From Azohydromonas aeria (GTDB lineage Bacteria; Pseudomonadota; Gammaproteobacteria; Burkholderiales; Burkholderiaceae_C), in contig NZ_VIDQ01000034.1 in assembly GCF_009760915.1 (NCBI RefSeq), positions 1 through 64,000 on the forward strand: a stretch of DNA of 64,000 bases. The letters are read 5' to 3'. Below are positions 29,801 through 39,320 of the stretch, one piece after another (the first letter of the stretch is position 1; each line of letters opens with the position of its first letter). Made by a program: the position numbers and the translations under genes. The notes beneath the pieces were generated by a model. It made no database searches. It had not been told where the DNA came from and saw only the letters and a program-made list of their open reading frames with translations.

Positions 29801-30079
29801 TTCGTCATGGGCGTGCTGCCGCTGGTGCTGTCCAGCGGCGCCGGGGCCGAGATGCGCCGCGCCATGGGCGTGGCCGTCTTCACCGGGATGATCGGCGTCA
29901 CGGTCTTCGGCCTCTTCCTCACGCCGCTGTTCTACGTGCTGCTGCGGCGCGTGGCCGGCAACCGCCCACTGAAGCACCACGGCGAGGTCCCGCAGTCCGC
30001 CGCCCCGGCCGCGACACACGCCGCCGGCGGCGCTCTGGGCAGCACGCAGCCGGCCATGCCGTTGTCACGCCACGAATGA
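26837..30079 (+). CDS. RND multidrug efflux permease (CeoB/BpeF/MexF-like, HAE1)
   Basis: The 1080-residue inner-membrane permease has the standard twelve-TM, two-large-loop layout. It begins MNLSRFFIDRPIFAGVLSL, has the proton-relay Asp pair in GIVVDDAIVVVENVERN of TM4, and the conserved PVSIVGTFAVLHALGLSINALSLFG-type segment before it. Substrates of homologues include chloramphenicol, trimethoprim and fluoroquinolones. The C-terminal tail (about 30 residues after TM12) is longer and Ala/Gly-rich. Confidence 0.93.
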   Translation: MNLSRFFIDRPIFAGVLSLLIFLGGLISLRTLPISEYPEVVPPQVVVNARYPGANPKVIAETVATPLEEAINGVEGMLYMGSQATTDGLLTLTVTFRLGTDPDKAQQLVQNRVAQAEPRLPEEVRRLGLSTVKSSPDLTMVVHLVSPNGRYDADYLRNYVLLNVRDRLARIPGVGQVQSWGGGEYAMRVWLDPQKAAEHGLSANDVVRAIREQNVQAAAGVVGASPGLQGVELQLSISARGRLQSEEEFGDIIVRSGPGGSVTRLRDIARIELGAADYSLRSLLDNAPAVGTGIFQAPGSNALEISAAVRRTMEELRQQMPEGVEYRIAYDPTQFVRASIESVVHTLAEAVLLVVLVVVLFLQTWRASVIPLLAVPVSIVGTFAVLHALGLSINALSLFGLVLAIGIVVDDAIVVVENVERNIEAGLAPREATYRAMREVSGPIIAIALVLVAVFVPLAFISGLTGQFYKQFAVTIAISTVISAINSLTLSPALAALLLRSHDAPRDALTRGMDRVLGGLFRAFNRAFGRGAQAYGGGVRRVLSRKALALGIYLALVGATVGLFKTVPSGFVPTQDKQYLIGFAQLPDGATLDRTEAVIRRMGEIMKTTPGIEGSLSFPGLSINGFTNSSNSGIAFAMLKPFDERKDPAQSAAAIAAALNQAFSQIEDAFIVMFPPPPVSGLGTTGGFKLQLEDRGSLGYEAMDAAVKAFMARAGQAPELAGLFTSWQVNVPQLHADIDRTKARQLGIPVTDIFDTLQTYLGSLYVNDFNRFGRTYSVRVQADAAFRARAEDVGQLKVRAASGEMVPLSALLKLQPSFGPERAMRYNGFLSADVNGAPAPGWSSGQAREAVERIARETLPPGIEFEWTELTYQEILAGNSAVWVFPLAILLVFLVLAAQYESLTLPVAIVLIVPLGLLAAMAGVHFSGGDNNVFTQIGLVVLVGLSAKNAILIVEFARELEFAGRTPLQAAVEAARLRLRPILMTSLAFVMGVLPLVLSSGAGAEMRRAMGVAVFTGMIGVTVFGLFLTPLFYVLLRRVAGNRPLKHHGEVPQSAAPAATHAAGGALGSTQPAMPLSRHE

Positions 30080-30101
30080 CGAAGTCCCAAGGAAGACCGA
30101 C

Positions 30102-31526
30102 ATGAGCTCTCAACCCAGGACCCCCATTCGCCACGCCCTGGCCGCGCTGGCCGCCGTGCTCGTGCTGGCTGGCTGCGCCACGCCGCCGCCGGCCGTGGAC
30201 ACGGCTGCTCTCCAGCCCGTGCCCGCGGCCTTCAAGGAAGCCTCGCCCGACGGCTGGACGGTGGCCCCGCCGGCCGACGCCCTGCCGCGCGGGCGCTGGT
30301 GGGCGGTGTTCAGTGACCCGGTGCTGGACGGGCTGCTGCAGCGCGCCGCCGAGCGCAACACCTCGCTGCAGGCGGCCGCGGCGCGGCTGGCCCAGGCGCG
30401 CGCGTTGCAGCAGCAGGCGCAGGCCGAGCGCCGCCCCGTGATCGACGTGGCCGCCGGCGCCGCGCGCCAGACGCAGCCGCTGCTGGACAACCAGCCTGCC
30501 ACGCAAGGCAGCCTGGCGGCCCGGCTGAGCTGGGAGGTGGACCTCTCGGGACGCCTGGCGCAGGCCGCTGGCGCCGCGGCGCTGGACGCCGAAGCCCAGG
30601 CCGCCCTGCTGCAGAGCACGCGGCTGGCCGTGCAGGCAGCCGTGGCACAGGCGTACCTGGCGCTGCGGGCGCTGGATGCCGAGCGCGCCATCGTGGCCGA
30701 CACCGTCGAGGCGCACCGCGGCACGCTGCACCTGACCGAACGGCGCCTGGCCGCCGGCGACGTGGCCGAGCTGGACCTGGAGCGCGTGCGCAGCGAGCTG
30801 GCGGCCACCGAGTCCGACGCACTGGCCCTGGAGCGGCAGCGCCGCCTGCTGGAGCACGCGCTGGCGCAGCTGCTGGGCGAGCCGGCCTCGGCCTTCGAGC
30901 TGGCGCCGGGCGCGGGCTTCGATGCCCTGAGCCTTCCGGGCATTCCCGCCGGCGTGCCGGCCACGGTGCTGGCGCGCCGGCCCGACGTGGCGGCGGCCCA
31001 GCGCCGGCTGTTGTCGGCGCAGGCCCGCGTGGGGGTGGCGCAGGCGGCGTGGTTCCCCAGCCTCGCGCTCACCACCTCGGCCGGCACGGCTTCGCCCGAG
31101 CTGGGCGACCTGCTGCGCTGGTCCGCGCGCGCCTGGGGGCTGGGGGCGCTGCTGTCGCTGCCTGTCTTCGACGGCGGCCGGCGCGAGGCCGGCGTGGCCC
31201 AGGCACGGGCCGACTTCGACACGGCCGCGGCCGGCTACCGCGAGCAGGTGCTCGTGGCAGTGCGCGAGGTGGAGGACGAGCTGGCGTCGCTGCAGCTGCT
31301 GCGCAGCCAGGCCGCGGCGCAGGAGCGTGCCGTGGCGGCCGCCACGCGTGCCACCGTGCTGTCCGGTGCACGCTACCGCAACGGCATGATCGGGCAGCTG
31401 GAGCTGCTCGACGCCCAGCGCAGCGAGTTGCGCAACCGGCGCCAGGCGGTGCAGCTGCGCGGCGCCCAGGCGCAGGCCACCGTTGGCCTGATCAGGGCCC
31501 TGGGCGGTGGCTGGGAGGACGGTTGA
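30102..31526 (+). CDS. RND outer-membrane channel lipoprotein (OpcM/OprC, NodT family)
   Basis: The 474-residue TolC-like channel has a lipoprotein signal ending in the lipobox LAGC (Cys at about residue 25). It contains RWWAVFSDPVLDGLLQRAAERN and two repeats of the outer-membrane efflux domain, including RRPDVAAAQRRLLSAQARVGVAQAAWFPS. It completes the tripartite pump, and no separate promoter is evident in the 22-base gap after the permease. Confidence 0.92.
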   Translation: MSSQPRTPIRHALAALAAVLVLAGCATPPPAVDTAALQPVPAAFKEASPDGWTVAPPADALPRGRWWAVFSDPVLDGLLQRAAERNTSLQAAAARLAQARALQQQAQAERRPVIDVAAGAARQTQPLLDNQPATQGSLAARLSWEVDLSGRLAQAAGAAALDAEAQAALLQSTRLAVQAAVAQAYLALRALDAERAIVADTVEAHRGTLHLTERRLAAGDVAELDLERVRSELAATESDALALERQRRLLEHALAQLLGEPASAFELAPGAGFDALSLPGIPAGVPATVLARRPDVAAAQRRLLSAQARVGVAQAAWFPSLALTTSAGTASPELGDLLRWSARAWGLGALLSLPVFDGGRREAGVAQARADFDTAAAGYREQVLVAVREVEDELASLQLLRSQAAAQERAVAAATRATVLSGARYRNGMIGQLELLDAQRSELRNRRQAVQLRGAQAQATVGLIRALGGGWEDG

Positions 31527-31628
31527 AACCGCTCCAGGCAGACCAACCGGAGGCCATGCCGGCATCCTGTTGCCTACGCACGGCGCAGGCTTGTCGTCCG
31601 CCGGCTTGCCCGAGGGACGGCGAGCGCC

Positions 31629-32372
31629 TCAGGGCAGGTCGAACCACAGCCACGCGGCCGCTGTCGTGGGCTTGATCGTGAGCTGGCGGACCGTGGCCAG
31701 TTGCAATGCATCGCCGCCACGCAGCTCCAGCGCCCCGCCCTCCGGCCCCGCGTCGACCTCCACGACACCTTCGAGCAACTGCAGCCAGCCGAATCGGCCC
31801 GGCACCAGCGTGTGCGCACACGGGCTCCCCGCCTCGGCGCGACTTGCCCAGATGCGCACTGGCGCCCGAAGGCGCAGGGCGTCCTCGTGTTCGCCAGGCC
31901 CCGCCACCAGACGGGGCTGAAGCGATCCGGGCTGCAGGGCGCCTCGCAGCAACTGGTAGCGCGGTGGCGCATCGTCGGCGTCGGCATGCAACCAGATCTG
32001 GAAGAGGTGGGTCGGCACGTCCAGCGCCGGATTGCGCTCGGCGTGACGGATGCCGGAGCCGGCGCTGATGAGCTGCACGTCGCCGGCATGAAGCAGTCCC
32101 CGGTGGCCTGCAGAGTCGGAATGTTCCAGCGTGCCGGCCAGCATGAACGTCAGGATGTCGAAGTGGTCATGCGCATGCTCCGGAAATCCGGAACCGCTGG
32201 CGATCACGTCCTCGTTGATGACCCTCAGCGCACGGAAGCCCATGCGGGTCGGGTCATTGAAGCTGCCAAACGAGAAGGTGTGGTGCGCGTCGAGCCAACC
32301 GGTTTTGGTTCGGCCTCTCGCGTGCCGGTCATGGAAGACGTCACGCGAAGCGCCGTGGGTCAGGCTGTCCAT
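31629..32372 (-). CDS. Pirin-family protein (YhaK/YhhW-like)
   Basis: The 247-residue bicupin has the pirin metal site in the N-terminal cupin: FPEHAHDHFDILTFMLAGTLEHSDS and GSGIRHAE give the usual His/His/His/Glu ligands. Bacterial pirins include quercetinases and redox sensors; a specific activity cannot be inferred. It is convergent with the efflux operon and 14 bases downstream of the pcaF stop side, possibly reading through from pcaIJF. Confidence 0.88.
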   Translation of the reverse strand: MDSLTHGASRDVFHDRHARGRTKTGWLDAHHTFSFGSFNDPTRMGFRALRVINEDVIASGSGFPEHAHDHFDILTFMLAGTLEHSDSAGHRGLLHAGDVQLISAGSGIRHAERNPALDVPTHLFQIWLHADADDAPPRYQLLRGALQPGSLQPRLVAGPGEHEDALRLRAPVRIWASRAEAGSPCAHTLVPGRFGWLQLLEGVVEVDAGPEGGALELRGGDALQLATVRQLTIKPTTAAAWLWFDLP

Positions 32373-32386
32373 GCAAGCCCCCGTGC

Positions 32387-33592
<1,206 letters not shown>

Positions 33593-33615
33593 GGGTTCTC
33601 CTTGAAGGGGTGGGC

Positions 33616-34290
33616 TCAACCCTGCGCGAGGGTGACGCCGGGCGTGAGCGCCTGCAATTCGTGCAGGCCGAGGCCGGGTGCCAGGTCGATGACGCGTGCC
33701 TGCCCATGCGCCAGCTCAATCACGGCCAGGTCGGTGTAGAGGCGGGTGACGCAGCCCAGGCCCGTCACGGGGTAGCTGCATTCGGGCACGAGCTTGGCCT
33801 GCCCATCCCTGGTCAGGTACTCCATCATCACGAAGGTCTTCTTCGCGCCGATGGCCAGGTCCATCGCGCCACCCACGGCCGGAATGGCGTCCGGCGCGCC
33901 GGTGTGCCAGTTGGCCAGGTCCCCGCGCGCCGAGACCTGGAAGGCGCCCAGCACGCAGATGTCCAGGTGGCCGCCGCGCATCATGGCGAAGCTGTCGGCG
34001 TGGTGGAAGAAGCAGCCGCCCGGCAGCAGCGTCACGGGCTGCTTGCCGGCGTTGATCAGATCGAAGTCCTCCTCGCCCGCGGCCGGCGCGGAGCCCATGC
34101 CGATGACGCCGTTCTCGGAATGCAGCACCACTTCCTGGTCGGCCGCGAGGTGGTTGGCCACCGCGGTGGGCAGCCCGATGCCCAGGTTGACGACAGCGCC
34201 GTCGGGGATGTCCCGGGCGACGCGCTGGGCCATCTGCTCACGCGTCCAGCGCGCGACGGTGGCTTTCGTGGGGGCGGCTTGTGCGCTCAT
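33616..34290 (-). CDS. pcaJ: 3-oxoadipate CoA-transferase subunit B
   Basis: The 224-residue beta subunit of a class I CoA-transferase carries the catalytic glutamate motif S-E-N-G (VVLHSENGVIGMG), GLGIGLPTAVANHL-type glycines and GGAMDLAIGAKKTFVMMEY. With PcaI it moves CoA from succinyl-CoA to 3-oxoadipate. It starts 16 bases after the pcaI stop, with a GAGGAAA ribosome site. Confidence 0.92.
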   Translation of the reverse strand: MSAQAAPTKATVARWTREQMAQRVARDIPDGAVVNLGIGLPTAVANHLAADQEVVLHSENGVIGMGSAPAAGEEDFDLINAGKQPVTLLPGGCFFHHADSFAMMRGGHLDICVLGAFQVSARGDLANWHTGAPDAIPAVGGAMDLAIGAKKTFVMMEYLTRDGQAKLVPECSYPVTGLGCVTRLYTDLAVIELAHGQARVIDLAPGLGLHELQALTPGVTLAQG

Positions 34291-34306
34291 GGTGGGTTTC
34301 CTCGGG

Positions 34307-35008
34307 TCAGGCGGCTTGCTTGAAACCGCCGGCGGCGGTGGCGACGCGGTCGATCAGCACGATGCGCTGCACGAACAGCCCCGGCGTGACGACGGCTTCC
34401 GGGTCCAGCTGGCCCAGCTCGACGACTTCGTGCACGGTGGCGATGGTGGTGCGGGCGGCCATGGCCATGACGGGGCCGAAGTTGCGCGCCGTCATGCGGT
34501 ATGTCAGGTTGCCCCAGCGGTCGCCCCGTTCGGCCTTGATGAGCGCGTAGTCGGCATGGAGGGGCGACTCCAATACGTAGTGGCGCCCGTTGATCTCGCG
34601 CGTTTCCTTGCCTTCGGCCAGCGCCGTGCCGTAGCCGGTGGGGGTGAAGAAGCCGCCGATGCCCGCGCCCGCAGCGCGGATGCGCTCGGCCAGGTTGCCT
34701 TGCGGCACCAGTTCCAGCTCGATCTCGCCGGCGCGGTAGAGCGCATCGAAGTGGTGGCTGTCGGCCTGGCGCGGGAACGAGCAGATGATCTTGCGCACCC
34801 GCTTGAGCGCCAGCAGCTTCGCCAGCCCCGTGTCGCCGTTGCCGGCGTTGTTGTTGACGATCACCAGATCGCGCGCGCCGGTGTCGATCAGCGCATCGAT
34901 GAGCTCGTGGGGCTGCCCGGCCGTGCCGAAGCCGCCGATCATGACGGTGGCGCCGTCACGGAGGTCCGCCAGCGCTTCCAGCGGTGAGGACACGATCTTG
35001 TCAATCAT
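34307..35008 (-). CDS. pcaI: 3-oxoadipate CoA-transferase subunit A
   Basis: The 233-residue alpha subunit has the CoA-binding glycine loop VMIGGFGTAGQPHELIDAL and the NNNAGNGDTGLAKLL segment, plus SFPRQADS and GGFFTPTGYGT. First gene of the pcaIJF operon. ATG 35008 (MIDKIVSS) is the conserved family start; a longer frame upstream has no support. It is divergent from the IclR gene across two operator-like repeats. Confidence 0.92.
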   Translation of the reverse strand: MIDKIVSSPLEALADLRDGATVMIGGFGTAGQPHELIDALIDTGARDLVIVNNNAGNGDTGLAKLLALKRVRKIICSFPRQADSHHFDALYRAGEIELELVPQGNLAERIRAAGAGIGGFFTPTGYGTALAEGKETREINGRHYVLESPLHADYALIKAERGDRWGNLTYRMTARNFGPVMAMAARTTIATVHEVVELGQLDPEAVVTPGLFVQRIVLIDRVATAAGGFKQAA

Positions 35009-35068
35009 GAAAGGGCTCCAGATAAGTGCCGAGGCGGCGCGGACGACTTGAGTGCCCATCGCCAATAT

Positions 35069-35102
35069 GTTCTAATAGCGAACAAAGGTTCTTATTACGA
35101 AC
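35069..35102. promoter_or_regulatory. Tandem IclR-type operators between pcaI and the IclR gene
   Basis: GTTCTAATAGCGAAC (35069-35083) and GTTCTTATTACGAAC (35088-35102) are two 15-base partly palindromic half-pairs (GTTC...GAAC) in direct tandem, offset by 19 bases. PcaU/PobR-type IclR regulators are known to bind repeated sites of this kind. The position would allow joint control of both divergent genes. Confidence 0.7.
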
Positions 35103-35184
35103 AACGAGAGCGCAGACTATGGATGCCGGGCGAGCCTGTCAAGGCATGCCGGCGCGTCCTGCGTGGCTTTCAAGGAGCAACCCG

Positions 35185-36000
35185 ATGCCGACCAAGCGTG
35201 CCGAACCGGCCCCGTCCCCGGAACGCGACGACGAGGAGCTCAAGCCCAGCGACAGCTACGTGCAGTCCTTCGCACGCGGGCTGGAGGTGCTGCGCAGCTT
35301 CGGCGCCGGCGCGCCGGCGCAGACCTTGTCCGAGACTGCCGAGCGCGTGGGCCTGACGCGCGCGGGCGCACGGCGCATCCTGCTGACGCTGCAGACGCTG
35401 GGTTACGTGGAGCAGGAAGGGCGGCAGTTCCGCCTCACGCCCAAGGTGATGGAGCTGGGCTTCGCGTACCTGAGCGCGCAGCCGTGGTGGCACCTGGCGC
35501 AGCCGCTGATGGAGGAGCTGACGCAGCAGCTCAAGCTTTCCACCTCGGCCGCGGTGCTCGATGGCGCGGAGGTCGTTTACGTGCTGCGCGTGCCGATGCA
35601 GAAGATCATGTCGATCAACCTCGGCGTGGGCTCACGGCTGCCGGCGCACTGCACCTCGATGGGCCGCGTGCTGCTGGCGGGCTTGCGGGAGGAGCAGCGC
35701 GAGGCACGCGTGGCGGCGATGACGCTGGAGCCGCTGACGCCCCGGACCACCACCGACGCCGAGGCGCTGCTGCGCAAGCTGTCACAGGTGCGGCGCCAGG
35801 GGTTCGCCCTGGTCAACGAAGAGCTGGAGCTGGGGCTGATGTCGCTGGCGGTGCCGGTGCGGGACCGCAGCGATCGCGTGGTGGCGGCCATCAACGTCAG
35901 CAGCCCGGCACAGCGCCAGTCCGCCACGGAGCTGCAGAAGACCTGCCTGCCCGCGCTGCAGGCGGTGGCCGAGCGCATCAGCGCGATGCTGCCGGGGTGA
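35185..36000 (+). CDS. IclR-family regulator of pca genes (PcaR/PobR-like)
   Basis: A 271-residue IclR protein with the winged helix (LSETAERVGLTRAGARRILLTL) and an effector-binding domain (TSAAVLDGAEVVYVLRVP, LPAHCTSMGRVLLAGL, VNEELELGLMSLAVPVRD). The LPAHCTSMGRVLLA motif is typical of the PcaR/PcaU/PobR subgroup that senses beta-ketoadipate, protocatechuate or 4-hydroxybenzoate. ATG 35185 follows AAGGAG. It is divergent from pcaIJF. Confidence 0.9.
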   Translation: MPTKRAEPAPSPERDDEELKPSDSYVQSFARGLEVLRSFGAGAPAQTLSETAERVGLTRAGARRILLTLQTLGYVEQEGRQFRLTPKVMELGFAYLSAQPWWHLAQPLMEELTQQLKLSTSAAVLDGAEVVYVLRVPMQKIMSINLGVGSRLPAHCTSMGRVLLAGLREEQREARVAAMTLEPLTPRTTTDAEALLRKLSQVRRQGFALVNEELELGLMSLAVPVRDRSDRVVAAINVSSPAQRQSATELQKTCLPALQAVAERISAMLPG

Positions 36001-36002
36001 AA

Positions 36003-36147
36003 CCACGGTACTGCCGGCCACTTCGGTGCCGGTGCCGTCCACAGCGCGCCTTGTGCGGTCGGCGTCGATCACCATGACCCGGTCGCGGTGCGTCGCGTAC
36101 ACCAGCCGGCCCGGCGCCACGAAGATCGGCGTCTCCTCAAGGATCGG
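36003..36147 (-). pseudogene. Short coding remnant, family uncertain
   Basis: On the minus strand an open stretch reads ILEETPIFVAPGRLVYATHR, then DRVMVIDADRT. This looks like one blade of a YVTN/quinoprotein-type repeat, but it has no start or ribosome site and its end runs into the IclR 3' end. It is probably debris left where the next three-gene module joined. Chance reading frames in GC-rich DNA cannot be excluded. Confidence 0.25.
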
Positions 36148-36167
36148 TTCTGGCGGTCACTCGTCCG

Positions 36168-37256
36168 TCACGCGCCCGGTGCGTCGCCTGCCCAGGCTGC
36201 CTGCAGCAGCGCGCGCAGCGGCTCGGCTTCGAGCGGCCGCGGGTTCGGGTAGCGCCGCTGCAGCGCTTGCATGCAGGCGGTGTCCAGCGCGGCCTCGGGC
36301 AGCCCGAGCGACGCCAGCGAGGCCGGGACGCCGGCGTCGCGCGCGAGCTGGTAGACAGCCTGCGGCGCGTCGTCGGCCGGCACGCCGCGCAGAGCCGTCG
36401 CGATGCGCGCCATCGCGCGTGGCGCGGCCGCGGCGTTGTAGGCCAGCGCGTGCGGGAGCACGACGGCGTGGACCTCGGCATGCGGCAGGTCGAAGCTGCC
36501 GCCCAGCGTGTGGCACAGCTTGTGGTGCAGGCCCATCTCGACGCTGCCGAGCACGCGGCCGCAGAGCCACGCGCCGTAAAGCGCCTGCCGGCGCGCCTCG
36601 GCATCGTGCGGCGCGCGGCGCAGCGCCGGCAGCGCGCTGCCGATGGATGCGAGGCCCTCGGTCGCCATCCAGTCGGTCATCGGATTCGCGTCGCCCGCGT
36701 ACAGGGCCTCGGCGGCGTGCGCGATCGCGTTGAGGCCGCTGGCCATCGCCATCGCGAGCGGCAGCTCGCGCGTCAGTACCGGGTCGTAGATGACGCTGCG
36801 CGGCAGCACGCGCACGTCGCGCCCGGTGCGCTTGATGCCGCCTTCGGTCAGGCCCCAGATCGGCGTCATTTCCGAGCCGGCGTAGGTTGTCGGTATCGCA
36901 ATGATCGGCAGCCCGCTGTCGAGCGCGATCGCCTTGGCGAGGCCGACGGTCGAGCCGCCGCCGACCGCGACCAGCCCGTCGGCGCCGGTGGCCAGCGCGC
37001 GGGCGTGGCCGGCGCGCGCGGTCTCGACCGGCACGTGCATCACGGCGCCGTCGTGCACGCCGGCCGAGCGCGCGCCGAGGGCGTCCGCCACGGCCTGCGC
37101 CAGCGTGCGTTGCGGCGGCGTGCAGAGCACGAGCACGCGGTGCAGGCCGAGCGCGTCGAGCTCGTCGCCGACGCGCGCGAGCGCGCCGTCGCCGAACACC
37201 ACGCGCTGCGCGGGCGTGTCAACGGTGAAAGGGCGGTTCTGGTAATGCTTGTCCAT
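36168..37256 (-). CDS. Maleylacetate reductase
   Basis: The 362-residue iron-type alcohol dehydrogenase-family enzyme has GGGSTVGLAKAIAL for the dinucleotide, IPTTYAGSEMTPIWG typical of maleylacetate reductases, and a His-rich segment (LHHKLCHTLGGSFDLPHAEVHA). It reduces maleylacetate to 3-oxoadipate, linking hydroxyquinol or chlorocatechol breakdown to pcaIJF. No ring-cleavage dioxygenase is in the window. ATG 37256 follows CGGGAGC, 13 bases after the Bug gene stop. Confidence 0.9.
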   Translation of the reverse strand: MDKHYQNRPFTVDTPAQRVVFGDGALARVGDELDALGLHRVLVLCTPPQRTLAQAVADALGARSAGVHDGAVMHVPVETARAGHARALATGADGLVAVGGGSTVGLAKAIALDSGLPIIAIPTTYAGSEMTPIWGLTEGGIKRTGRDVRVLPRSVIYDPVLTRELPLAMAMASGLNAIAHAAEALYAGDANPMTDWMATEGLASIGSALPALRRAPHDAEARRQALYGAWLCGRVLGSVEMGLHHKLCHTLGGSFDLPHAEVHAVVLPHALAYNAAAAPRAMARIATALRGVPADDAPQAVYQLARDAGVPASLASLGLPEAALDTACMQALQRRYPNPRPLEAEPLRALLQAAWAGDAPGA

Positions 37257-37269
37257 CGTGTGCTCCCGG

Positions 37270-38268
37270 TCACTCGGCCGCGATGTTGCGGGCGCGGATC
37301 AGCCTTCCCCAGCGTTCGCTCTCCCCGCGCACCAGCGCGTCCATCGCGCTGCGCGGGCCGGCGGTCACTTCAAAACCGGCGGCCTCCAGCTGCTTCTGCA
37401 CGGCCGGCTGGCGCAGCGCGGCGGCCACGTCGGCGCCCAGGCGCTCGATCAGCGCGGGCGGCATCGCCGCCGGCGCCACCATGCCGACCCAGGAGTGGAT
37501 CTCGAAGCCCTTCGCCCGCTCGGCCACCGCCGGCACGTTGGGCAGTGCCGGATGGCGCTGCGGCGAAGTGATCGCCAGCGCGCGCAGCTGGCCGCCGTCC
37601 AGGTACTGCCGCACGAGCGGCAGGCTCGCGATCATCGAATCGACGTGGCCGCCGACGAGGTCCGTGATCGCCGGGCCGCCGCCCTTGAAGGGCACGTGCA
37701 CGCCACTGCCGCCGACGGCATCGAAGAACAGCTCGCCCGCGAGGTGGTTCGAGCTGCCGGCGCCGACCGACGCGAACGTCACCTTGCCGGCCTGCCTGGC
37801 CGCCACGATGAAGGCGTCCAGCGTCGTGTACGGCGACGAGGCCGGCACCACCAGCACCATCGGCGCGCGCACCAGCGTGGCGATGCCCGTGAGGTCGCGT
37901 GCCGCGTAGGGCAGCTTGCGGTAGATGTGCTGCTCGGTCGCGAACGAGTCGAACACCAGCCCGACGGTGTAGCCGTCGGCCGCCGCCTTCGCGACCGCGC
38001 TGGTGCCGATCGTGCCGCCGCCGCCGGGCCGGTTGTTGACGATCACCGGCTGCCCGAGCCGCGCGCGCAGCGGCTCCTGCAGCACGCGGGCGACGTTGTC
38101 GACGGTGCCGCCGGCTGCAAACGGCACGACGATCTGCAACGGGCGCGATGGCCAGGTCTCGGCGCGGGCGGCGGGCGCGGCAGTGCCGATCAACACGGCG
38201 AGCGCGAGCCCGGCGGTGCCGAAGCGGCGTCGGTCCAGCTTGTGGAAGGCGGTGCGGGGCAGAATCAT
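37270..38268 (-). CDS. Bug/TctC-family solute-binding protein
   Basis: A 332-residue Bug protein with a twin-arginine-like start (DRRRFGTAGLALAVL) and a signal peptide ending ARA-E. Motifs are WPSRPLQIVVPFAAGGTVDN, NNRPGGGGTIGTSAVAKA and VPFKGGGPAITDLVGG. It is distinct from the two Bug paralogues of the sulfatase operon. It is co-transcribed with maleylacetate reductase, and its ligand is probably an aromatic precursor of maleylacetate. It is divergent from LysR 38370. Confidence 0.87.
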   Translation of the reverse strand: MILPRTAFHKLDRRRFGTAGLALAVLIGTAAPAARAETWPSRPLQIVVPFAAGGTVDNVARVLQEPLRARLGQPVIVNNRPGGGGTIGTSAVAKAAADGYTVGLVFDSFATEQHIYRKLPYAARDLTGIATLVRAPMVLVVPASSPYTTLDAFIVAARQAGKVTFASVGAGSSNHLAGELFFDAVGGSGVHVPFKGGGPAITDLVGGHVDSMIASLPLVRQYLDGGQLRALAITSPQRHPALPNVPAVAERAKGFEIHSWVGMVAPAAMPPALIERLGADVAAALRQPAVQKQLEAAGFEVTAGPRSAMDALVRGESERWGRLIRARNIAAE

Positions 38269-38369
38269 CGCGGTCTCCGGTCGTCTGCTGTTGATGGCCG
38301 GATGCTAGGCAGTGCAGGCTGCGGGATCAGCCAGCGCGGGCGCGAAACGGCTTTGCGGGGAGTGCACAG

Positions 38370-39320
38370 ATGGAGTCGATCCGGTTCGCAGAAGCATTGG
38401 CCGTGTTTGTGGACGTTGCGCGCGAAGAGAGCTTCTCGGCGGTCGCGCGGCGGCGCGGCCTGGCGGCGTCGTCGGTCGCGCGGCAGATCGACATGCTGGA
38501 GACCGACCTGCAGGTCACGCTCTTCGTACGCTCGACGCGCGCGCTGAAGCTGACCGACGCCGGCCGCCTGCTGCTGGAGCGCGCGGTGAAGATCCTCGAC
38601 GACGTGGCCGACGCGCGCAGCGAGGTCATCTCGCTCGACCGCGGCGTCGAGGGCCTGCTGCGCGTGAGCTGTGCGCCGGCCTTCGGCCGCCGCCACGTCG
38701 TGCCGCACCTCGCGACGCTGGTCGCGCGGCACCCGGCGCTGCGCGTCGAGCTGGAGCTGACCGAGCGGCCTGTCGATCCGGTGCTCGATCGCGTCGACGC
38801 GGTGATCCGCATCGGCGCGCAGCCCGACAGCCGGCTCGTCGGCCAGCGCATCGGCAGCCAGCGCTACGTCGTGTGTGCATCGCCGGCCTACCTGGCGCGC
38901 CACGGCACGCCGACGCGCTTCGACGAGCTTGCCAGCCATCGGCTCGTCGACCGTCAACACAGCACCAGCGCGCGCGGCTGGCGCGAAATCGCGAGCCCCG
39001 AGTGGCCGCACCCGCCACACGTCGTGTTCCAGAGCGACGACTGCGACGCCCGGCGGCTGTGCGTCGGCCAGGGCCTGGGCATCGGCCTCGTGCCCGACTG
39101 GGCGATCACCGAGGACCTGGCAAGCGGCCGCCTCGTCGAGCTCCAGCTCGAAGGCGCCCCGCCGTTGAAGACGGTACCGGTGTGGCTGATGCGCCCGGCA
39201 CGCGAGGCGAGCGCGAAACTGCGCGCGTTCACGCAGCACCTGCTCGACTGCTACGCCGCCGGGGAGCGGCAGGCCGCGGCGGCAACGCCAGGCACCGGCC
39301 TGCGGGCCGCGGCGGCCTGA
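38370..39320 (+). CDS. LysR-family regulator of the maleylacetate reductase operon
   Basis: A 316-residue LysR protein: helix-turn-helix (FSAVARRRGLAASSVARQIDMLE), linker, and effector domain (LRVSCAPAFGRRHVVPHLATL, YVVCASPAYLARHGTP). It is divergent from the Bug/maleylacetate reductase pair with a 101-base intergenic region, the standard arrangement for activation. The C-terminal tail is Ala-rich. Confidence 0.88.
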   Translation: MESIRFAEALAVFVDVAREESFSAVARRRGLAASSVARQIDMLETDLQVTLFVRSTRALKLTDAGRLLLERAVKILDDVADARSEVISLDRGVEGLLRVSCAPAFGRRHVVPHLATLVARHPALRVELELTERPVDPVLDRVDAVIRIGAQPDSRLVGQRIGSQRYVVCASPAYLARHGTPTRFDELASHRLVDRQHSTSARGWREIASPEWPHPPHVVFQSDDCDARRLCVGQGLGIGLVPDWAITEDLASGRLVELQLEGAPPLKTVPVWLMRPAREASAKLRAFTQHLLDCYAAGERQAAAATPGTGLRAAAA

